A stretch of 64,000 nucleotides of DNA from positions 1,090,501 through 1,154,500 of the forward strand of contig JADJYQ010000001.1 in the NCBI GenBank assembly GCA_016719615.1. The letters are read 5' to 3'. The notes under the pieces were generated by a model, which saw nothing but the letters and a program-made list of their open reading frames with translations, searched no databases and was not told where the DNA came from. A program made the translations under genes and the position numbers. The DNA is from Saprospiraceae bacterium (GTDB lineage Bacteria > Bacteroidota > Bacteroidia > Chitinophagales > Saprospiraceae). Positions 1 through 9,526 of this stretch are shown here, piece after piece; positions within the stretch are counted from its first letter, which is position 1; the number at the start of each line of letters is the position of its first letter.

Positions 1-159
1 CATTACGACCGGATCGTTCATTTTAGTTTTGGATTTTTACTGGCTTATCCAATGCGGGAGATGTTTCTCGTTGGTTTAAAATATCCTAAACTCGTTGCAT
101 GGATATTGCCCATTGAATTGACTTTATCCATTAGTGGATTATATGAACTCGTCGAATGA
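1..159 (+). pseudogene. DUF2238 (YjdF-like) membrane protein, broken fragment
   Basis: Frame 1 is open from the window edge to a TGA at 157-159. The translation carries YjdF/DUF2238 hallmarks: YDRIVHF, a following GF and RE, and then ISGLYELVE. Family members have a Trp directly after YELxE, and the TGA sits exactly there, so a TGG to TGA change is likely. If the TGA is read through, the frame continues to a TAA near 238, but after about seven plausible residues it loses the conserved FLGTQGD/WD region. The gene therefore looks truncated as well as interrupted. Its 5' end lies outside the window. The function of this polytopic membrane family is not established. Confidence 0.6.
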
Positions 160-558
160 TTTTCTGGTGCCGTTTTGGCCACAAGCATAGTTTCATTTTC
201 GAAAAAGGTTTTCAATATCTACGGACCAAAAAATGAATAATCTAGCGGTTTAAATTTTGGAGTAATTGAAATAAAATTTTATTGGGTGAAAGAAAATTCT
301 TTGTTTCATGAAATATATAGATAACATGGAGAACTGAAGGAATGCAGGATAAGGAAATGAAAAATTGGTAATAAGTCTCAGCGTTGTATGGGAAAAGTTT
401 GCAGATGATGCCTGATATTGTTTCCAATAGGATTTAAGAGTGTCAATCAAAGCTTGCGCTATTTTAGTATTTCTAGTTAATATTTTCAATAAGCCTGCTA
501 CATTTATGCTTGAAAATTATATACCTGGATTTGGAAAAGATTGAATTATATAGTAAAT
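160..558. other. gap without a recognisable gene
   Basis: About 400 AT-rich bases. Short minus-strand frames of 61 and 79 codons exist here, but they overlap each other and have low-complexity hydrophobic translations with no recognisable domain. No RNA gene, repeat or terminator was seen. Confidence 0.6.
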
Positions 559-566
559 TAATTTTG
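559..566 (+). promoter_or_regulatory. Bacteroidota -7 box for the GNAT gene
   Basis: TAATTTTG fits the TAnnTTTG consensus of the Bacteroidota primary sigma factor and lies 42 bases before the ATG at 609. No well-spaced -33 TTTG is visible; the nearest is 25 bases upstream. Confidence 0.4.
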
Positions 567-608
567 CAGTTTTATGAAGTAGATCCTTAAATAATTATCT
601 TGGTAAGT

Positions 609-1145
609 ATGAAAATATTTGTAGAGACCGAACGCTTTATTTTACGGGAAATAGTACCGACTGATATTGAAGGACTTTATGAGTTGGATTCAGATCCTGA
701 AGTGCACCGCTATCTGGGTAATGAACCTGTAACAGACAAGGATAAATTGAGCAATGTAATTCAACTCATCAGACAACAATATATAGACAACGGGATAGGT
801 CGGTGGGCCGTTGTGCATAAAAAAACAGAGGAGTTTGTAGGTTGGTCAGGTTTAAAATTGGAACGTAATCTGATTAATGATCACCAAAACTATTATGATC
901 TAGGATATCGCATTCAGAGAAAGTATTGGGGGCAGGGCATTGCGAGTGAAACTGCTAAAGCAACTTTGAATTTTGGAATTGAGCAGCTTCAGCTTCAGGA
1001 AGTTTTTTCGATTGTGCATTGTGATAATTTAGCGTCACAAGCTGTATTGAATAAATTGGGCTTCGTAAAGGATGGAATTTTCGAATGCGATGGTGAACCA
1101 CATTTTTGGTGCCAACTTAACATCGAAAATTGGCTTAACAAATGA
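609..1145 (+). CDS. GNAT N-acetyltransferase, RimJ/RimL type
   Basis: The 178-residue protein opens with ETERFILREI, the start of RimJ/RimL-type (Acetyltransf_3) GNAT enzymes. The acetyl-CoA pyrophosphate loop is visible as RKYWGQGIA around residue 100. The usual NxxSQxxLxKLGF helix follows near residue 145. Family members move an acetyl group from acetyl-CoA to an amine of a protein, antibiotic or metabolite; the substrate cannot be told from sequence. A TTG at 600 would add three residues, but the ATG at 609 begins exactly at the family's usual N-terminus and was chosen. It is monocistronic, with gaps on both sides. Confidence 0.85.
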   Translation: MKIFVETERFILREIVPTDIEGLYELDSDPEVHRYLGNEPVTDKDKLSNVIQLIRQQYIDNGIGRWAVVHKKTEEFVGWSGLKLERNLINDHQNYYDLGYRIQRKYWGQGIASETAKATLNFGIEQLQLQEVFSIVHCDNLASQAVLNKLGFVKDGIFECDGEPHFWCQLNIENWLNK

Positions 1146-1387
1146 TATTATAAATGCCAGTTTTAGGCTGCGGTATAAAATTTATGGCCATGGAGCTGGA
1201 CTAAAAAAGCAGGTCAATCATTCTGATTGATTTATAAAATATTAAATTATATAATTGAAATACAGAATGTAATACATGTAATTAGTTATTATATGATTGA
1301 TTTATGAAGATTGTGAAATCCGAAATTCCAATGGGTTTTGCTATTTGGTTAATACTAAATTTAAATGATTATCTAATGGGCCGGACT

Positions 1388-1395
1388 TATCTTTG
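1388..1395 (+). promoter_or_regulatory. -7 box for the adenylate cyclase gene
   Basis: TATCTTTG matches TAnnTTTG. Transcription would begin near 1402, giving a leader of about 25 bases before the ATG at 1427. No clear -33 element was found. Confidence 0.45.
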
Positions 1396-1426
1396 ATATT
1401 CTTAAAAATTCCATTAGCCATAGGAT

Positions 1427-3376
1427 ATGTATGTAGGCAACCTCAAAGATTTTTATTGCAGTGTATGTGGCAATAGGTCAATTTTTAAAATTCCTTTCAT
1501 TTTATTATTACCCTTAAGTAAGCGACTTGCTCTTCTCTGTTGCATTTTGGCAAATTCTTTATTTGGTCAGAGTGCAGATAGCTATCCTTCACAAGTGAAA
1601 TTATTGGATTCGCTGTATAACAATATTTATCATCTGGATAGCGCTGTAAGTCTGCAAAAACTCCATGATCTCTATCAATCAAGCCTTGGACAGGAGGATA
1701 AAAATTATAGTTTTTTAATCAAGATTCTAATACTGAATCATCAGGTAGAAAGAGGACTTCAGACTCCAGGTCTCAAGGAATCAATTCATGAGGTACTTGA
1801 TGAAGCTCAATTGAATCATGTCGAACGAATCCGGGCTGATGCTTTGCAAATGGCCGGGAATTTTTATTGGAATCGCAAATCTTATGCACAGGCACTGGAG
1901 CATTATTTATATGGTAGCAGGATTTATGAGACTTTTGGGCTTTCTCAGTTTCCACGTAAATTGATATATTTGAAAGATCTAGCTGCTAAATTTTATTTTT
2001 TTACAGATTACGCTACAGCTAAAGATTATTTATTGGAATTCTGGAAAATTTTGCCCAAGGAGCAACAAAGCAAAAATATTTCTCCAATTAATACACTTGG
2101 CTTATGTTATAGTAATTTGCAAGTCTATGATTCATCGGAGTATTTTTTTAACCAGGCCGAAAACATTGCTCGTTTATACCATGATGAAGAATGGATAGGA
2201 ATCATCAGTGGTAACAAAGCAAATATTTATTACCAACAAGGTAAACTTGAAATGGCTCTGCCATTATTTGAAAAGGATGTAAGTATAAGTCTTCAAAGAG
2301 GTTCCCACATGAGTGCTGCTTTATCTGTGGCAACCTGTGGTTCCATATATATGACTTATGGTCAGGCCGATAAAGCAATAGAATATATATTGAAAGCCAG
2401 AGACATTATCAACAACAAGATCAATCGTTCAAATATTCTCGTGAGGGCTAAAGTTTATCCCATCATTGCCAAAGTATTTGCTGAAAGAGGAATGACCAGA
2501 GAAGCCTATCTGTATTTGGATTCGGCAAATGCAGCGAAAGATACGATGACCCGACAAAAAAGTTTATTGTATTTAATGGGGGCAAGGAATAAAGTGGAAG
2601 CAGAAAAACATCTTGATGAGTTACGGGAGAAAGAAGCTGAAGTTAATGAACAAAAGTTGATACGCAACGGATTGATTGTTGGTTCCATATGTTTATTGCT
2701 TTTTGCCGCTGTTTTTTTTGTGCAACGCAATCGCATTAAAAAGGAAAAACTGCGCACCGATGAATTATTATTGAATATTCTCCCTTCAGAAGTAGCTGAT
2801 GAATTGAAAGAAAAAGGGAGTGCAGAAGCACGTCAATATGAAGATGTGACGGTGATGTTCACAGATTTTAAGGACTTTACTAAAATCTCGGAAAACCTGA
2901 CACCCAAACAACTCGTCGCAGATATACATTCCTATTTTGAAGCTTTTGATAAGATTATTTCTAAATATACCATTGAAAAAATTAAAACCATTGGCGATAG
3001 TTATATGTGCGCAGGAGGCTTGCCGGTAGCTAACAATACTCATGCACTGGATGTCGTACGCGCTGCTTGGGATTTACAAGAGTATATGAATCAGTGCAAA
3101 AAAGACGGTAAGGATTTATATGACATACGGATTGGCATCCATACAGGGCCTGTTGTAGCAGGTATCGTAGGGGTCATGAAATTCGCCTATGATATTTGGG
3201 GCGATACGGTCAACACAGCATCGAGGTTGGAAACTGCTGGAGAAGCAGGTAAAATTAATATCAGCGGTTCGACTTATGAAATGGTCAAAGATCATTTCAG
3301 ATGCACCTACCGTGGAAAAGTGGAAGCGAAACATAAAGGACTTATTGATATGTATTTTGTAGATGGAAAAATTTAA
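1427..3376 (+). CDS. TPR-transmembrane class III adenylate cyclase
   Basis: A 649-residue membrane protein. A hydrophobic export or anchor segment occupies residues 20-48. A long TPR-like helical region (about 60-400) follows, then a transmembrane segment near 415-435 and a class III nucleotide cyclase domain from about 450. The catalytic set looks complete. Metal-binding Asp480 (FTDF) and Asp524 (GDSYM) are present, and Lys520 with Asp589 form the adenine-selecting pair typical of adenylate rather than guanylate cyclases. Asn596 and Arg600 (NTASR) stabilise the transition state. The TPRs are inferred to be periplasmic and the cyclase cytoplasmic, making cAMP in response to an outside signal. 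The 3' end overlaps the next gene by 14 bases, suggesting translational coupling. Confidence 0.9.
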   Translation: MYVGNLKDFYCSVCGNRSIFKIPFILLLPLSKRLALLCCILANSLFGQSADSYPSQVKLLDSLYNNIYHLDSAVSLQKLHDLYQSSLGQEDKNYSFLIKILILNHQVERGLQTPGLKESIHEVLDEAQLNHVERIRADALQMAGNFYWNRKSYAQALEHYLYGSRIYETFGLSQFPRKLIYLKDLAAKFYFFTDYATAKDYLLEFWKILPKEQQSKNISPINTLGLCYSNLQVYDSSEYFFNQAENIARLYHDEEWIGIISGNKANIYYQQGKLEMALPLFEKDVSISLQRGSHMSAALSVATCGSIYMTYGQADKAIEYILKARDIINNKINRSNILVRAKVYPIIAKVFAERGMTREAYLYLDSANAAKDTMTRQKSLLYLMGARNKVEAEKHLDELREKEAEVNEQKLIRNGLIVGSICLLLFAAVFFVQRNRIKKEKLRTDELLLNILPSEVADELKEKGSAEARQYEDVTVMFTDFKDFTKISENLTPKQLVADIHSYFEAFDKIISKYTIEKIKTIGDSYMCAGGLPVANNTHALDVVRAAWDLQEYMNQCKKDGKDLYDIRIGIHTGPVVAGIVGVMKFAYDIWGDTVNTASRLETAGEAGKINISGSTYEMVKDHFRCTYRGKVEAKHKGLIDMYFVDGKI

Positions 3377-4313
3377 ATATTCATTCATTTTAATTTTTGG
3401 GTTTTTGAGCAATAGCCAATCCCAAAGCAATAGTCACGTTGAATTCGCTAACGAGCGTTTGCATGAATTTGATAATGTGAGGGACTTCGCCATTTCGAAT
3501 GATCAGGACGAAGTATTTTTCACCATCCAATCACCTATGCAGGAGATTTCCCAAATTGCATTTATGAAGTTAAGTGCGGGGAAGTGGACGCCTCCGCAGT
3601 TGATGGAATTTTCTGATGTTTATGCTGACATGGAAGCTTTTTTATCGCCGGATCAGACCAGATTGTATTTTGCATCCAACAGACCGGTGAGCGATACCGC
3701 AAGGAATGTTAAGGATTATGACATTTGGTACGTTGAGCGTGCCCATAAACAAAGTCCCTGGTCAAAGCCCATCAATTTAGGTCGAGATGTAAATACAGAA
3801 TTCGATGAATTTTATCCTACATTGGCCTCTAACAATAATTTATATTTCACCTCAGAGAGAAAACAAGGTATGGGGAAGGATGATATTTATTTTAGCAAGT
3901 GGAATGGATTTTCATACACCACCCCTCAATTAATGGATAGCAGTATCAATAGCAGTGGTTATGAATTTAATGCGTTTATTTCAAGAAACGAAGATTTTAT
4001 CATTTATACAAAATACAATGCTGCCGGAGGAATGGGTAGTGGCGATTTATACATTTCTTTCAGAAATTCTGAAGGCCAATGGGGTGTGGCAACTAATTTG
4101 GGTTCGTCTGTAAATACCAAATCGATGGAGTATTGTCCATATTACGATGAAAAAAACGGGATCTTATATTTTACAAGCCGGAGAAGCCAATTAGCACCTA
4201 AAAAGTTTAGGGACCTTGATGATTTTCAAAAAACAATTCAACATAGTGAAAATGGCTATAGTAAAATTTATAAATTGAAAGAAGCATCAAAATTTATTTT
4301 TTTGAAGCCATAA
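3363..4313 (+). CDS. secreted PD40/WD40-like beta-propeller protein
   Basis: 316 residues with an N-terminal signal peptide (hydrophobic residues 7-17, cleavage probably near SQSQS). Several propeller blades of the PD40 type follow, seen as repeated LYFASNRP, LYFTSER and LYFTSRRS strand-turn motifs, each preceded by a polar stretch. Such proteins often bind peptidoglycan-linked or surface partners in Bacteroidota, and many carry an OmpA domain, which is absent here. The ATG lies inside the cyclase gene (14-base overlap), so the two are probably co-translated. A role as the cyclase's extracytoplasmic partner is only an inference from this arrangement. Confidence 0.8.
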   Translation: MEKFKYSFILIFGFLSNSQSQSNSHVEFANERLHEFDNVRDFAISNDQDEVFFTIQSPMQEISQIAFMKLSAGKWTPPQLMEFSDVYADMEAFLSPDQTRLYFASNRPVSDTARNVKDYDIWYVERAHKQSPWSKPINLGRDVNTEFDEFYPTLASNNNLYFTSERKQGMGKDDIYFSKWNGFSYTTPQLMDSSINSSGYEFNAFISRNEDFIIYTKYNAAGGMGSGDLYISFRNSEGQWGVATNLGSSVNTKSMEYCPYYDEKNGILYFTSRRSQLAPKKFRDLDDFQKTIQHSENGYSKIYKLKEASKFIFLKP

Positions 4314-4429
4314 TGAATTGGGTGATTACTGCATTATTTGAGGACATCAGGTATTCTAAAGACTAATGCTATTGTTAGATGTTTCATACAGTTCTTTTTT
4401 ACTCCCGTATATTTTATTTAACATTGTGC

Positions 4430-7098
4430 ATGAAACGGAGAGGCATTCACATTTTGATTTTTTATTTTATAGCTACATCTTTAGCTGCTCAACAACTCTA
4501 TGATGCGCGACAATCAGTACTGGTACAGGCTGTTGTTCAGGAGGATCCGCCACGCATTACTTTAAATTGGGTTCGGGATACTGCTAACGGAGGCTATACC
4601 ATTTGGCGAAAATCCAAATACGATAAGATATGGACAGACAGCCTGGTAAGTCTCAGTCCCTCGAGTATTACGTGGACGGATTCAACGATTGAAGCAGGTC
4701 GAGGCTATGAATATCAAATCATTAAAAGCCTGCCTGCCTATCCCGCCGGTAACGGGGTTCCGAACTTCGGTTCTGGATATATTTATACAGGTATAAAAAT
4801 TCCGCCGGTTCATTATAAAGGATCTTGTCTCATCGTCATTGATAGCAGTTATGAACAATCGTTAGCCTTTGAGATTTCTAGATTAATGGAGGACATGACC
4901 GCTGATGGATGGTTGGTAGATAGCATTTATGTGCATCGAAATGGATCTGTGAAAGTGGTCAAAGATCAAATTCGCAATTGGGCTTTACAACAGCGGGATT
5001 CCAATCAGGCAGTTTTTCTGTTAGGACGTGTACCTGTTCCATATTCTGGTAATATCGTACCAGATGGGCATCACGCCGACCACAAAGGAGCCTGGCCTTG
5101 TGATGGTTATTATACAGATATGGATGGCGTCTGGACAGATCAATCGATCAATACGAATATTCCTCCGGGCTCGCGCAATGACAATCTGCCAGGAGATGGA
5201 AAGTTTGATAATAATGTGATTCCTGAGCATGTCAGAATACAAATAGGTCGCGTGGATTTTGCAAACATGACGAAGTTTGCAGAATCAGAAGAGCAATTGT
5301 TGAGAAGGTATCTCAATAAGGATCATCAATGGCGGAGAGGCCTCTTACAAGCTAATGAACGAGCACTCGTCGATAATAATTTTAGAGACATTGAAGGACT
5401 TGGATCGGTTGGATGGAAAAATTTTACGCCGATGTTTGGGTTTTCACAAGTGAAGGACTTGCCGTTTAGACAAACACTTTCCACGCTATCTTATTTATGG
5501 TCTTATGGCTGTGGCGGTGGCGGACCCGAAAGCGCATCTGATATTTCAAGTACTACAAATTTTACTAATGATTCCTTACAAACTATTTTTACGATGTTGT
5601 TTGGTTCCTATTTTGGAGATTGGGATTATCCGAACAATTTTTTAAGAGCTGCCATTGCATCGAGAACCTGTCTGGCAAGTACCTGGGGAAACAGACCTTC
5701 CTGGCTGTTTCATCACATGGCACTCGGAGAACACATAGGGTATGCAACCCAATTGACGATGAATAACAGAGGCTTGTATTATCCACCCTTTTATGGAGGG
5801 TATGCAAGTATTGCTCTGTTGGGTGATCCAACCTTGAAGATGTACAATCATCCTGCTGTTGAAAATCTGCAGTTAAAACAAATCGGACTGCACGTACAAT
5901 TGGAATGGCAAAAGCCTGTCAATAGTGTGGGCTATTTTATATATAAAAAAATGGCTGCAGATTCAGGATATGTTTTACAGAATCAGAACCCAGAAAAAAT
6001 GGAGACATATGTAGATTCCTGTGCAGGGCAAGGTCAGATAGAATATATGGTTCGAAGTGTGGAATTAAGGACCACTGCGAGTGGAACGTTTTATCTTTTG
6101 AGTCCCGGTGTAAATGGTTCAATCCAAACTAATCCTTCTAGCTTTTATGCAAGAGCAGATTTTATCCCAAGCCTATACTTTGATCAATTGACTTTGAAAA
6201 ATAATTCGGTTAATAGCACATCTTTTGTTTGGGATTTTGGTGACGGTACACAAAGTACAGAATTGCAACCTACTCATCTTTACACAAAAGAAGGCAGCTT
6301 CAAAATTTGTCTATCAGCATCAGATGCCTGTACAACAAATACATTTTGCCAGCAAATGGATGTAATCTCAAGTTTGCCGACAATAAAAGCTTTCATCACA
6401 ATATTGATTGTTATGGTACAGCTACCGGATCCATTCAATTGCAAATTTCAGGGGGTACACCCAAGCTGAACATTCGTTGGTTGCATTCTTTAGATACCGG
6501 AACATTAATAACTCAACTTTTACCGGGTGTTTACTCTTGTGAGATTGAATCAGAAACAGGCCATCGTGCTGTCTATGGACCTTTTGTAGTGAATCAAGCT
6601 CCGGCATGGACGCTAAACCCGCTTGTCTTGCAAGCGGATCCTGGTCAAATGAATGGTTCCATCAGCCTGGATCCCACAGGTGGCTGTCCGCCTTATCATT
6701 TTATTTGGAATACAGGACATACAACGCCGGCAATTCACGGCTTAAGTCCGGGAAGGTATTGTGTGACAATAACTGATTGCAAATCTTGTAATGAAAATTT
6801 TTGTACAGATATAGTGCTTAATACCAGTCAGAATAATTTGGCCGGGTTAAAAAGCGCTCTACTCTTTCCCAATCCTGCATTCGATCATTTAGTGCTTAAA
6901 CTTGAATTTGAAAAAGATATTCAAGCTAAAGTGGAAATGTATGATGCCTATGGGAAGTATATGTCAGCTTTTCCGATTAAAGGGAAGGACATTCGGGTAA
7001 AGCTGAGTTTGGACTTGATTCCTGTTGGGTCTTATTGGATTGGGATAAAAACAGATGACGGATATATGTGGCTGCCTTTTACAAGAGCAGGCAATTAA
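4430..7098 (+). CDS. T9SS-exported C25-like multidomain protein, frameshifted
   Basis: Two adjacent frames form one gene: about residues 1-660 end at 6469, and the remainder is read in another frame to 7098. Order: signal peptide (from the ATG at 4430, cleaved near SLAAQQ), fibronectin III-like domain, caspase-fold region resembling peptidase C25 (ending ALLGDPTLKMY), a second FnIII-like domain and a PKD domain (FVWDFGDG). After the break come a SprB-type repeat (GGCPPYHFIWNTG) and a T9SS sorting domain starting FPNPAFDHL. The break fits one missing T in the run at 6373-6375, which restores S-S-F-A-D-N. The catalytic His/Cys pair could not be assigned. The upstream ATG at 4379 was rejected because it precedes the signal peptide by 17 residues. 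Confidence 0.7.
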
Positions 7099-7323
7099 AT
7101 AAAAATTTTATAAATCCAACTTGGTAATAAGTGAGTTATATTTTATACCTATTTTTCTTATTAAATATTTGTATTGGATTTAATTGCCATTATTTAAAAT
7201 ATTAATAGGTTCATTAAACAAAGTGGAATAATTTTTATTTATTTGTTGGAGTGATTCTATGAGATATCATGAACTTAAAGATTCATTCCAATGAAAATGA
7301 TTAAATAAAACTAAAATAGCTTT

Positions 7324-7596
7324 ATGAAATGTCCAAGTTGTAATGTAAATCTCATGATGACCGAACGCAGCGGTGTTGAAATCGATTATTGTCCGGACTG
7401 CCGGGGTATTTGGTTGGACCGCGGAGAACTTGATAAACTCATCGAGCGCTCCGGCCAGTTTGGGCAAAGTTCTGGCCCTAAAGAGCAATATCGTCCTTCA
7501 GATGCTCAATACGAACAAAAACATTATGATAGCAGTCATTATGAATATAAAAAGAAAAAGAAAGATTCATTTTTAGGTGACTTGTTTGATTTTTAA
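7324..7596 (+). CDS. zinc-finger (zf-TFIIB) domain protein
   Basis: A 90-residue protein with the zf-TFIIB signature. Cys3/Cys6 and Cys23/Cys26 form a zinc ribbon, followed by the family's typical RGIWLDRGELDKL. The C-terminal half is rich in Gln, Tyr, His and Lys and ends in a lysine-rich stretch, then SFLGDLFDF. The family is widespread, and its role is not settled. It stands alone between two spacers. Confidence 0.8.
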   Translation: MKCPSCNVNLMMTERSGVEIDYCPDCRGIWLDRGELDKLIERSGQFGQSSGPKEQYRPSDAQYEQKHYDSSHYEYKKKKKDSFLGDLFDF

Positions 7597-8110
7597 TATT
7601 TCATCGAACAAGGCAAAATTTTGAATTTTTGTAATACTCTGTAATCTAATTAGTTCCCTTCATGTTTATGCGTGGAAGTTTGTTGAAATGGTCTTTTGTT
7701 TTATAGGCTTACTTTTTGAAATCTTCATTTATCTGGTTCGTAGCTTCCGTAAAAGATTAAACGCGATATACGCACATCCGGATAAATTTCTTGATTTGAG
7801 AACCATGGTAACTTGCGGATTCTAAGACCTTTACTTTTCTGTTGCCCTAAAATTGTTGTATCTTTACGTATGAATTATGGAATTCATCGATTTTAGCAAA
7901 GCATTTGTTAACAAAACGAACCATCTAAATTTATTAATAAAGATTTTTTTGAAACCGTTTTGTTTATTTAATTGGACTGAAAATATTAATTTCAAAAGTT
8001 TAATTTGCTTTCAATATTACAAATTTAGGTATAGCCCATTCAGGGAATTATCAGCCATAATGAAACATTAATTTAAGAAAGCAAAATTTTAATAATTTAA
8101 TCTTCGAAGA
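7597..8110. other. 514-base spacer without a convincing gene
   Basis: A TATCTTTA near 7858 resembles a -7 box, so part of this spacer may be the promoter or leader of the downstream phnA-like gene. The 64-codon frame at 7877-8071 is Phe/Asn/Lys-rich with no domain and is not called. No hairpin or RNA gene was recognised. Confidence 0.5.
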
Positions 8111-8692
8111 ATGAAACTTTCCCAATCACTTATAGATCGAAGTAATGGAGTTTGTGAATTGTGTACTTTAAATGATGAAGTGCTCCAGGCCTTTGTAGTT
8201 CCAACCCGAACAGACGATATAGATGCAAATGTTGTGGTGATTTGCGATGCCTGTTTTCAACAGATCCAAAACAAAGAGGCAATGGATACCAATTACTTCC
8301 GATTTCTAACAGGAAGTATCTGGAGTGAAGTGAGCGCTGTAAAAGTGCTTTCTTTTAATTTGCTTTCCAGATTAAAAACGGAGGAATGGGCACAAGAAGC
8401 AATCGATGGAGCTTACCTCTCTGAAGAAGAATTAAACTGGGCCTTATCTGAAAGCGAATCGAAAGCAAATGAAGTAGTCCATAAGGATGCATATGGTATT
8501 ATTTTAAACAGTGGTGATTCGGTTTTTCTTACAGAAAGTTTGAATGTAAAAGGTTCCAGTATTATGGCAGCCAAAGGCACGAAAGTGGCAAAAATCAGAT
8601 TGGTGCCCGATAATCCGGATCAAATTGAAGGAAAGATTGATGGAAGTACCATCGTAATTCTGACAAAATTCGTTCGCAAAGGCAATTCATAA
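8111..8692 (+). CDS. PhnA/YjdM domain protein
   Basis: 193 residues. An N-terminal zinc-ribbon-like part has Cys pairs at NGVCELC and ICDAC. The C-terminal PhnA domain reads GDSVFLTESLNVKGSS and ends in VILTKFVRK, as in E. coli YjdM (formerly PhnA). Despite the old name, a role in phosphonate use is not supported for this family, and its function is unknown. After the TAA at 8690 the same frame stays open into the next acetyltransferase, so only one stop codon separates the two proteins. Confidence 0.85.
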   Translation: MKLSQSLIDRSNGVCELCTLNDEVLQAFVVPTRTDDIDANVVVICDACFQQIQNKEAMDTNYFRFLTGSIWSEVSAVKVLSFNLLSRLKTEEWAQEAIDGAYLSEEELNWALSESESKANEVVHKDAYGIILNSGDSVFLTESLNVKGSSIMAAKGTKVAKIRLVPDNPDQIEGKIDGSTIVILTKFVRKGNS

Positions 8693-8761
8693 AATTATCA
8701 TTTAAAAAAAATAAATCCACTCACCATCGAATTAACATACGTTCAACCACACTCCTTATCC

Positions 8762-9265
8762 AAATACATACTTGTAACCAAACGTTTAAGACTCCGCCAA
8801 TTCACTTATGCAGATGCTCCTTTTCTCATTGAGCTGCTCAACAGCCCCGGTTGGCTTGAATTCATAGGAGATAAAAATGTAAAGACTGAAAAGCAGGCTA
8901 TTCAGTATTTGAAAAATGGTCCGATGAAAAGTTATCATGAAAATGGTTTCGGCTTATCGCTCGTTGAAAGTATTGATAACAAAACCTTCATTGGTTGTTG
9001 CGGAATGATTAAACGCGATACACACGAAACGCCTGACATTGGATTTGCCTTCCTTCCTCAATTTCAAGGCCTGGGTTATGCTTTTGAAATTGCAAGTGCT
9101 ACGATGCTTTATGCGCAGGAGCAATTGCATTTTACGAAAATTTCAGCCATCACGAGTTTGACCAATTTTCGTTCCATTAAGCTCCTTGAGAAAATGGGAT
9201 TCAAATATGAAAGGGCTATCCACGTGAGCAGAGAGGAAGAAGAAGTTTTGTATTATAGCAATTGA
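8762..9265 (+). CDS. GNAT N-acetyltransferase lacking a canonical start codon
   Basis: The frame encodes a full RimJ/RimL-type GNAT beginning YILVTKRLRLRQF and closely resembling the next gene: both contain PGWL-FIGDKNV, FGLSLVE and the CoA loop around FLPQFQGLGYA. Where the neighbour has ATG-ATA-CTT, this copy has TAC-ATA-CTT, and no ATG, GTG or TTG occurs in frame between the phnA stop and 8909. The TTG at 8909 would remove about 50 conserved residues. It could be a pseudogene, use ATA or ATC, or depend on the preceding gene. The substrate is unknown. Confidence 0.6.
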   Translation, partial: KYILVTKRLRLRQFTYADAPFLIELLNSPGWLEFIGDKNVKTEKQAIQYLKNGPMKSYHENGFGLSLVESIDNKTFIGCCGMIKRDTHETPDIGFAFLPQFQGLGYAFEIASATMLYAQEQLHFTKISAITSLTNFRSIKLLEKMGFKYERAIHVSREEEEVLYYSN

Positions 9266-9490
9266 ACCAGGCACCCGCTAAACTTATGCTCAATGGGACC
9301 AGTTGTTTTAGATTATTTCCATCAAGAGTGTTTTATCAACATAATTGGAGATGGTAACTCCAACTGAACATTTTAATTCAAAGCAAAAATGTTCTTTATA
9401 AACGAATGCTATCCTCTTTCTCACAAACGCGTTTTGAGGTGCAATCATCTTGGCTATGATGTTTACTGAAAACCAGCCTGATGATTATCC

Positions 9491-9520
9491 TTTGCATCTT
9501 TAAATACTATTTTATATTTG
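9491..9520 (+). promoter_or_regulatory. promoter of the second tandem GNAT gene
   Basis: TTTG at 9491-9494 and TATATTTG at 9513-9520 are separated by 18 bases, close to the Bacteroidota -33/-7 consensus. Transcription should start near 9526-9527, where the first ATG lies. Confidence 0.6.
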
Positions 9521-9526
9521 TCTCAA

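Noticed and set aside
242..489. Two overlapping minus-strand frames
   Set aside because: Overlap each other in different frames, and no domain or promoter was seen.
4379..4429. Upstream start for the T9SS C25-like gene
   Set aside because: It adds 17 residues before a complete signal peptide that begins at the ATG at 4430.
7877..8071. 64-codon plus-strand frame
   Set aside because: Phe/Asn/Lys-rich composition, no domain; it fits chance in AT-rich spacer.
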